Assembly (NCBI GenBank): GCA_950022655.1
Contig: OX465580.1
Location: forward strand, 44,948,028 to 45,012,027
Length of the DNA stretch: 64,000 nucleotides
Direction of reading: 5' to 3'
Source of the DNA: Alentia gelatinosa
Lineage: Eukaryota; Annelida; Polychaeta; Phyllodocida; Polynoidae
In this document: piece by piece, positions 58,649-64,000 of the stretch
Numbering within the stretch: position 1 is the stretch's first letter
Layout: each line of letters begins with the position of its first letter
Program-made: the position numbers and the translations under genes
Notes under the pieces: generated by a model
Told to the model about the DNA's origin: nothing
Databases searched by the model: none
What the model saw: only the letters and a program-made list of their open reading frames with translations

Positions 58649-60491
58649 ATTACATTTTTACAACATAAGATATACAGGCTTCCACTATAAGTTGTCTGGT
58701 TCTTCTATACAGTTGTCGGTATTTCACACCCCTGTTTACAAAAGTAATAAGTGGAACGCAACTGATACACAGAAGTGCAGAGCTACAAACACACTACCCT
58801 CATGCGCCCGTCAGCAACAAATCAATCCTGTAATTCTCCTGTTAGAGCTGGTTTATTGGGACCTTCCTCGATATAACAACTTTCTGTGACCTCCTATACT
58901 GCCACCAATAAATCACACTCTCGTGGTAAAAAGAATACTCACTAATTTTGATGAACAAAATATTCAAATCTCTATGCTATCATGTGACTAACGGCCAGGA
59001 TTTATCATACTTATGACAGCTTTCATTGAATCAATTCCATTCACCTTTTTATTATACTTTAGGCTGATGGTTTAATTTTGAATGTCTGCATTTAGAATTT
59101 GCTTACTGTTACTATAGATGACGAATAGGATGTTTATAGTGTAATACCAAAAGAGTGGTTATATGATACGGTCCATCTTGGATTTATACCCAGCACTGAG
59201 GCGCTGTTGTGACTCATCTTCAAATATAGCTAGCAGATGCCTGCAATATCTCAAAAACCAATAAGTGAAATTGGTACAGTCAACACATTGCTCAGATGAC
59301 GTATTCAGTAATATCAAGTGTCCGGGTAAAATGTATACATCCTCAACCATCATTTCTACTTATGAATTTGTTCAGCAATGAATAGATATGAAATAAATAG
59401 TACCCTCCCATCTAAATGGAATTCCCAAGACGGAACAATAATTGGAATATATAAACATACATGCAAATACATGTGTACCTCATTTCCATGAGATGAAATG
59501 CGCATATTTGGTTTTTTTTAAATCATGCCTCATTAGTTAAAACTGTGCTGTGGTATATTTTAGGCCAAAACAAAAGTAAGACTAAATCACAGTGATGATC
59601 TTATTGATAATAAGATTGTGGAGAACATGGCAATCACAGATGTAGATACTATGTATGAGTATATTTACATAGTGAACTCAGCCGTCCCAAATCGATAACT
59701 TCCTCTTTTCGGTGCTCACCATGCAACAATTCCTATATATTTTTAAGGGGGGGGGGGGAAGGATGGTTCCGCCCCTGATTTCACATCATCTTTTTGATGA
59801 ATTGACAGAAAATTGCATGATTTATGACACTGCCGACAGGGTTACTGATGGTACTGACACCACAGTTTGCTTTCGAACACATTCACCGCTTGCCCTTACC
59901 GTCTCTCGTGCGAGTTGTTCTGGCACAATTGCCTCTCTCTGGTCTACTATATTAAAGAATAATTGGAATCAAGAGGTTGTGTATAAATGTATATTGCTTC
60001 TGTCAATGTGGGTTCTTTAATCCTCATGGATTCAAAGCTATGATAAATAATCAATACGGGGAAAGCAAATTCGTGTTTTTCTATATTTACATAAAATTGT
60101 TATGTTTTATACCTCAGTAATATTTGGATTAAATTATAATCAATGTCCTCACAGCGAAGTACAGCCACTGGTAACGCCGTCACACATCAATGCCCACAGC
60201 TGACTACCGCTGGTTGTAGTCTATGTCACATATGTAGCACGTTAACGACGGGAATTGGCGAGGCGTGATTACCGTGTATCAAGTTAAATAGCCCCTAAGA
60301 TTATCGCAGCTTGACACGCGCCTTCTCCTAGAGCCACGTGCAGTGTATCCTCTTTAATGACTGTAATCTAACATCCTTTTGTGGTACATATACACGTGTC
60401 GTCTGCTTTTTACTAAATCCAGAGCGTTAACGCATGTCATTGGTCAGTTACGGTAATAAGTTTTATTTTTCCTCGGTTACCAACTGTAACA

Positions 60492-60533
60492 CATGGTATG
60501 TGAAAATGCTGCCATGGTATGTGGTAGTGCTGC
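60492..60533 (+). repeat. 21-bp tandem duplication
   Basis: Two units beginning CATGGTATGTG and ending TGCTGC, differing at three internal positions. Confidence 0.85.
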
Positions 60534-63034
60534 CATCAATGTAGAGGAATTAACACAGATCCAGCTGTGATCTTCCCGTGCATGCCATTACTATATGCGA
60601 ATGGTGCCATGTGTCTTCACTAGACGGTGAATAATGATTTCAGTATTGCCTAATATTAATATACAATGTGTTTGGCCACCAGTGTCCTCTAGACATTGAA
60701 ATACATGTATATATGCAGTTTAGCACCGCCATGACCCTTATTCAGAACTATATTATAAATAAGACCTTAATATTAACTTATTTCATAAAAGTATTTTTAA
60801 CATTTGATTTAATATTTTTTTGCGTATCCCTTATGATTTTAACCGTCCTTTGAAAGTAAGAGAAAATGAGACTCAGCAATACACCAGATACAAATGTACT
60901 TAAATTGTTCAGTTTAACAACTTATTCCTGTGATATGGCATGATGTAAAACTTCTCCCTTCAATAGACATTATTTTTTATACCTGAGCAAAGAATTAAAG
61001 TAAGAAATTTACGTTTCTTTTACGTGATATTTTATTCATCCTACTTCACCTAATTTAGCACCAACACAGATAACACGGAAACTGGTACTGTATTGAGTAA
61101 TACGCTATCTGAAATCAATTTGTAGAACAACACAGAAAGCCATATCGTAAAATAGACCAGATGTCCCGGCTTACTTCGTGAAGTACAGGCGTGGGAACCG
61201 CCGCCTGCTATGTGCTTGTCGAGGTTGTGATAATGTTATTAAGATTAGAAGATGGTAGAGGTAGACTTTCCTCCTGATATTTCTCGAGGTAGGAGTTCCG
61301 ATTGATGTTGATCTAGAGGCCTGTGTTTAAGGTGGTGTGTGGAACGGGAGCGGGGACAGGCTTCACAGTTCCCTCACACTTTGTTATCTAGGACCTTCTG
61401 ATTTTATCTGATTACATAGATTATGTAGAACAAAGTACAGTATTATAGACAAACAGCACAGCATGTATTCCCTCATCTATAGATTATCAATACTTAATTA
61501 AACTGCTATGCATTACTGACCTGTAATTATACGGAATCTGTAAGGGGGGATTTAGCCTGCTACAAAGCGTTACGGTCTAATCATAACACAATATATGCCT
61601 GGATTTGTATCGTGGCTCATAGCCCTAAGAGAAATATCTAATGTCATTGTCCTTTATTTGATGATATAAATTGAAATGCATATTTCTGTTATTCATGATT
61701 AGCTCTGTAAAACTGACTATTGTAGGTTAAAGTATCATATACTAAGATTAAAATGTTTCAATGGGGATAAATGTGAATGTCTATAATCAAACTATGAAGA
61801 ACATGTGTGGTTGTTAAATCACCTATAGGATAGACATATGCTTGAACTTGGTTCTACTCTGCGTAAAGACTAAGGTAGATTGATATAAAGTTTAATTACT
61901 CTGTCAGACTATTTAAAAATGGTATGTGCACATACACAGCGAAGGATTGTGCACATGTAGTCACACAAGATATTCAATTGTCCCTTGTTGATTCGTTTTC
62001 AGACACACTGATTTGTAGTTTCTACTTAAGATGAATTAAAAAAAGTGCATAGCTTGTTTGAAAAACAGCAAACATAATTACAAAATTAGAATTCAGACAG
62101 TTGCATAAACAAAAACTAAACAGATGTTCGTCTGTACCCGATGGCAGACGTCCAGTTGTGTGGCCTTTAAATATGAAATATCGAGGACAACGTTAATATT
62201 AATGTTTTACTATATTGGGTAATACGCACGCGTCGATTGATAATGATTAGATTTACATGTTTTACCTATTTCAATTATACCCCTGCTTGTTTAACCGACT
62301 TAAGTCCCTAAAACACTGATCCTATTGTTTTCTTATATCTCAGAGGGGGTCATGTACATACCTATTAGCAGTTCTAATTTCTGAAACAATATTATGTAAT
62401 TAAGCCAGCCTTCTTTCATAGTCAATTACTATTATTTCTAGGCATTGTTGCATACTAATGCGATAATTTGTGTCCACTTAATTCATGTGGTGTAAATTTC
62501 AAGGACTACATTGTTGAGAGACATAGACAATCACTGTAAACAATATGTATTTGTTTGGTGTATTCATTACTTGTCTCGATACATTCCTCCTACGAGGTTA
62601 ACATTTGCATTGGGTTTGACTCTCTGAATTCATACCATATACTCTCATATCCATGTACATTGTACATGTATAGAAAATAGCTTAGCCAAGAGTAAACCTG
62701 ACCCTACATTTGCTTCAAAGGTCAGTCCTCTATTGCGTCGTATAAAAAAGTCTTGCTTCATTTGATTGCTGTATCAGATGATAATCAGGACGATATAATC
62801 TAAATACAGCACATGGCCGTATGATTATATATCTAGAATATATATTCTCAGGTTCCTAAAGGTTATATTGCACTTTGTTGTAAGGATATCTTAAATGCAC
62901 GATAAACACAAAAAGATGGAACTTTTTTTTATAATTTTTGAGTAACAGACCTGTACAGTCCCGCCTAGACAATGTTTTGATTTATATAAATCTATTCAGT
63001 ATACAGCTCGACAATAATTGCCTAGAATTAGTTT

Positions 63035-63203
<169 letters not shown>

Positions 63204-64000
63204 GCTCGGTTTGAAAATATACATTATTGAGGATGGTAATTTTTGATGGAGATTTTGAGCTTCATATCTATATAGTTGTCACCGACTAGCGCTAAATGAA
63301 TTGGGACGTGAATCCTGGGGGAAGTTCTGGTTTCTTAGTGACCCCCGTGATCTGTGGGCGTTTCTTTTAAATATATTGGCACTAATTTAACAAGATTCTA
63401 AACCTAAACCCGCGTCCAAATCACCAGCTATGACCGACCCTACTACTAACGTACGTACTGGAGGTGCGGCAGACTTATTGAATACCATTTTTGCAGAAGT
63501 GGGGGGAAATTTAGCCTGGCAATAGAAAATAAAAACATTATAAAGAAAAGACTTGGCAGGTCATATTACTCTGCAGGTCAGTCAAATAGTTAGAATTCTT
63601 TATGGTAACTCTTCTGAATTTTCCTCATCTCGGGAACGCTCTATGGAAAAAAACCACCACAGAATTGCATTATTGCACAGAAAAGAGCAAGATATATCTA
63701 TCTTCTGCATATGTCAGGTTTTCATCGGGCATACATTAGGACTAACTGAAGGGTTGGCGGTAACAGAGGAGACCGTTCACGTGTTTCCGGTCACGTGAAC
63801 CCGCCCATGTGACTCCACCTCTCCAACCACCGCTGTCGTCCACTTCATCCTGGGACGCCAGTGATATCGGATTAGTCATTAGAACATGTAATTCTCATCA
63901 ATAAGACCGAAGTCCTTCTTATACAGGAATGTGTACAAAGGGTGCTTGTAATGGTCATGATATGGGATAGGGTTAGCAGAAATTCGTTTATCAAGTAGCA

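Noticed and set aside
62860..62880. TATTGCACTTTG resembling the miR-92 seed
   Set aside because: Only the seed matches and no hairpin can be drawn around it.

Overview
The window is animal nuclear DNA from a gene-poor region. It has canonical GT-AG introns of 2.9 to 14.4 kb, long AT and CT microsatellites, several DNA-transposon relics and a tyrosine-recombinase retroelement, and no bacterial-type operons. The one well-supported host gene is a GFI1/senseless/PAG-3 family transcriptional repressor with six zinc fingers. Insect Senseless has four fingers, so six fingers plus the repeat content suggest a non-insect invertebrate, perhaps a mollusc, annelid, brachiopod or other marine phylum. The species cannot be named from this sequence.

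The gfi1 gene lies on the minus strand from 55693 (start codon) to 29302 (stop codon). It has four coding exons, all three introns are phase 1, and the coding sequence totals 1329 nt (442 residues). Exon 1 carries the SNAG repressor motif. Exon 2 is a Ser-Pro repeat. Exon 3 holds a helical segment, a basic linker and fingers 1-4. Exon 4 holds fingers 5-6 and the tail. A GC-rich block at about 55.7-56.9 kb is the likely promoter and contains candidate GFI1-type AATCAC sites and an octamer.

The 29 kb on the low-coordinate side of the gene holds no convincing host exon. It contains candidate regulatory or promoter blocks (E-box plus TATA near 1.5-1.7 kb, ETS/NRF1 near 2.8 kb, CRE/NRF1 near 10.4 kb, E-box/CRE near 12.6-12.7 kb, ETS/CRE at 13.7-14.3 kb). 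It also holds a degenerate satellite at 4.36-4.86 kb and a dead DIRS-superfamily, Ngaro-like retrotransposon at 16.7-21.7 kb. That element has split direct repeats in the order A1-genes-B1-A2-B2, an internal tandem duplication of its reverse transcriptase region and a relatively well preserved tyrosine recombinase.

Small non-autonomous elements are scattered through the window: three copies of one TA-flanked family (3.9, 16.2 and 41.2 kb), a piggyBac-like TTAA element with an internal 34-bp repeat (13.1 kb), foldback elements (7.2 and 26.3-26.8 kb) and one pogo-like end (30.4 kb). The 57-64 kb segment beyond the gfi1 promoter is non-coding apart from small repeats. A possible opposite-strand first exon inside gfi1 intron 1 (44.4 kb) is the most interesting unproven transcription unit.
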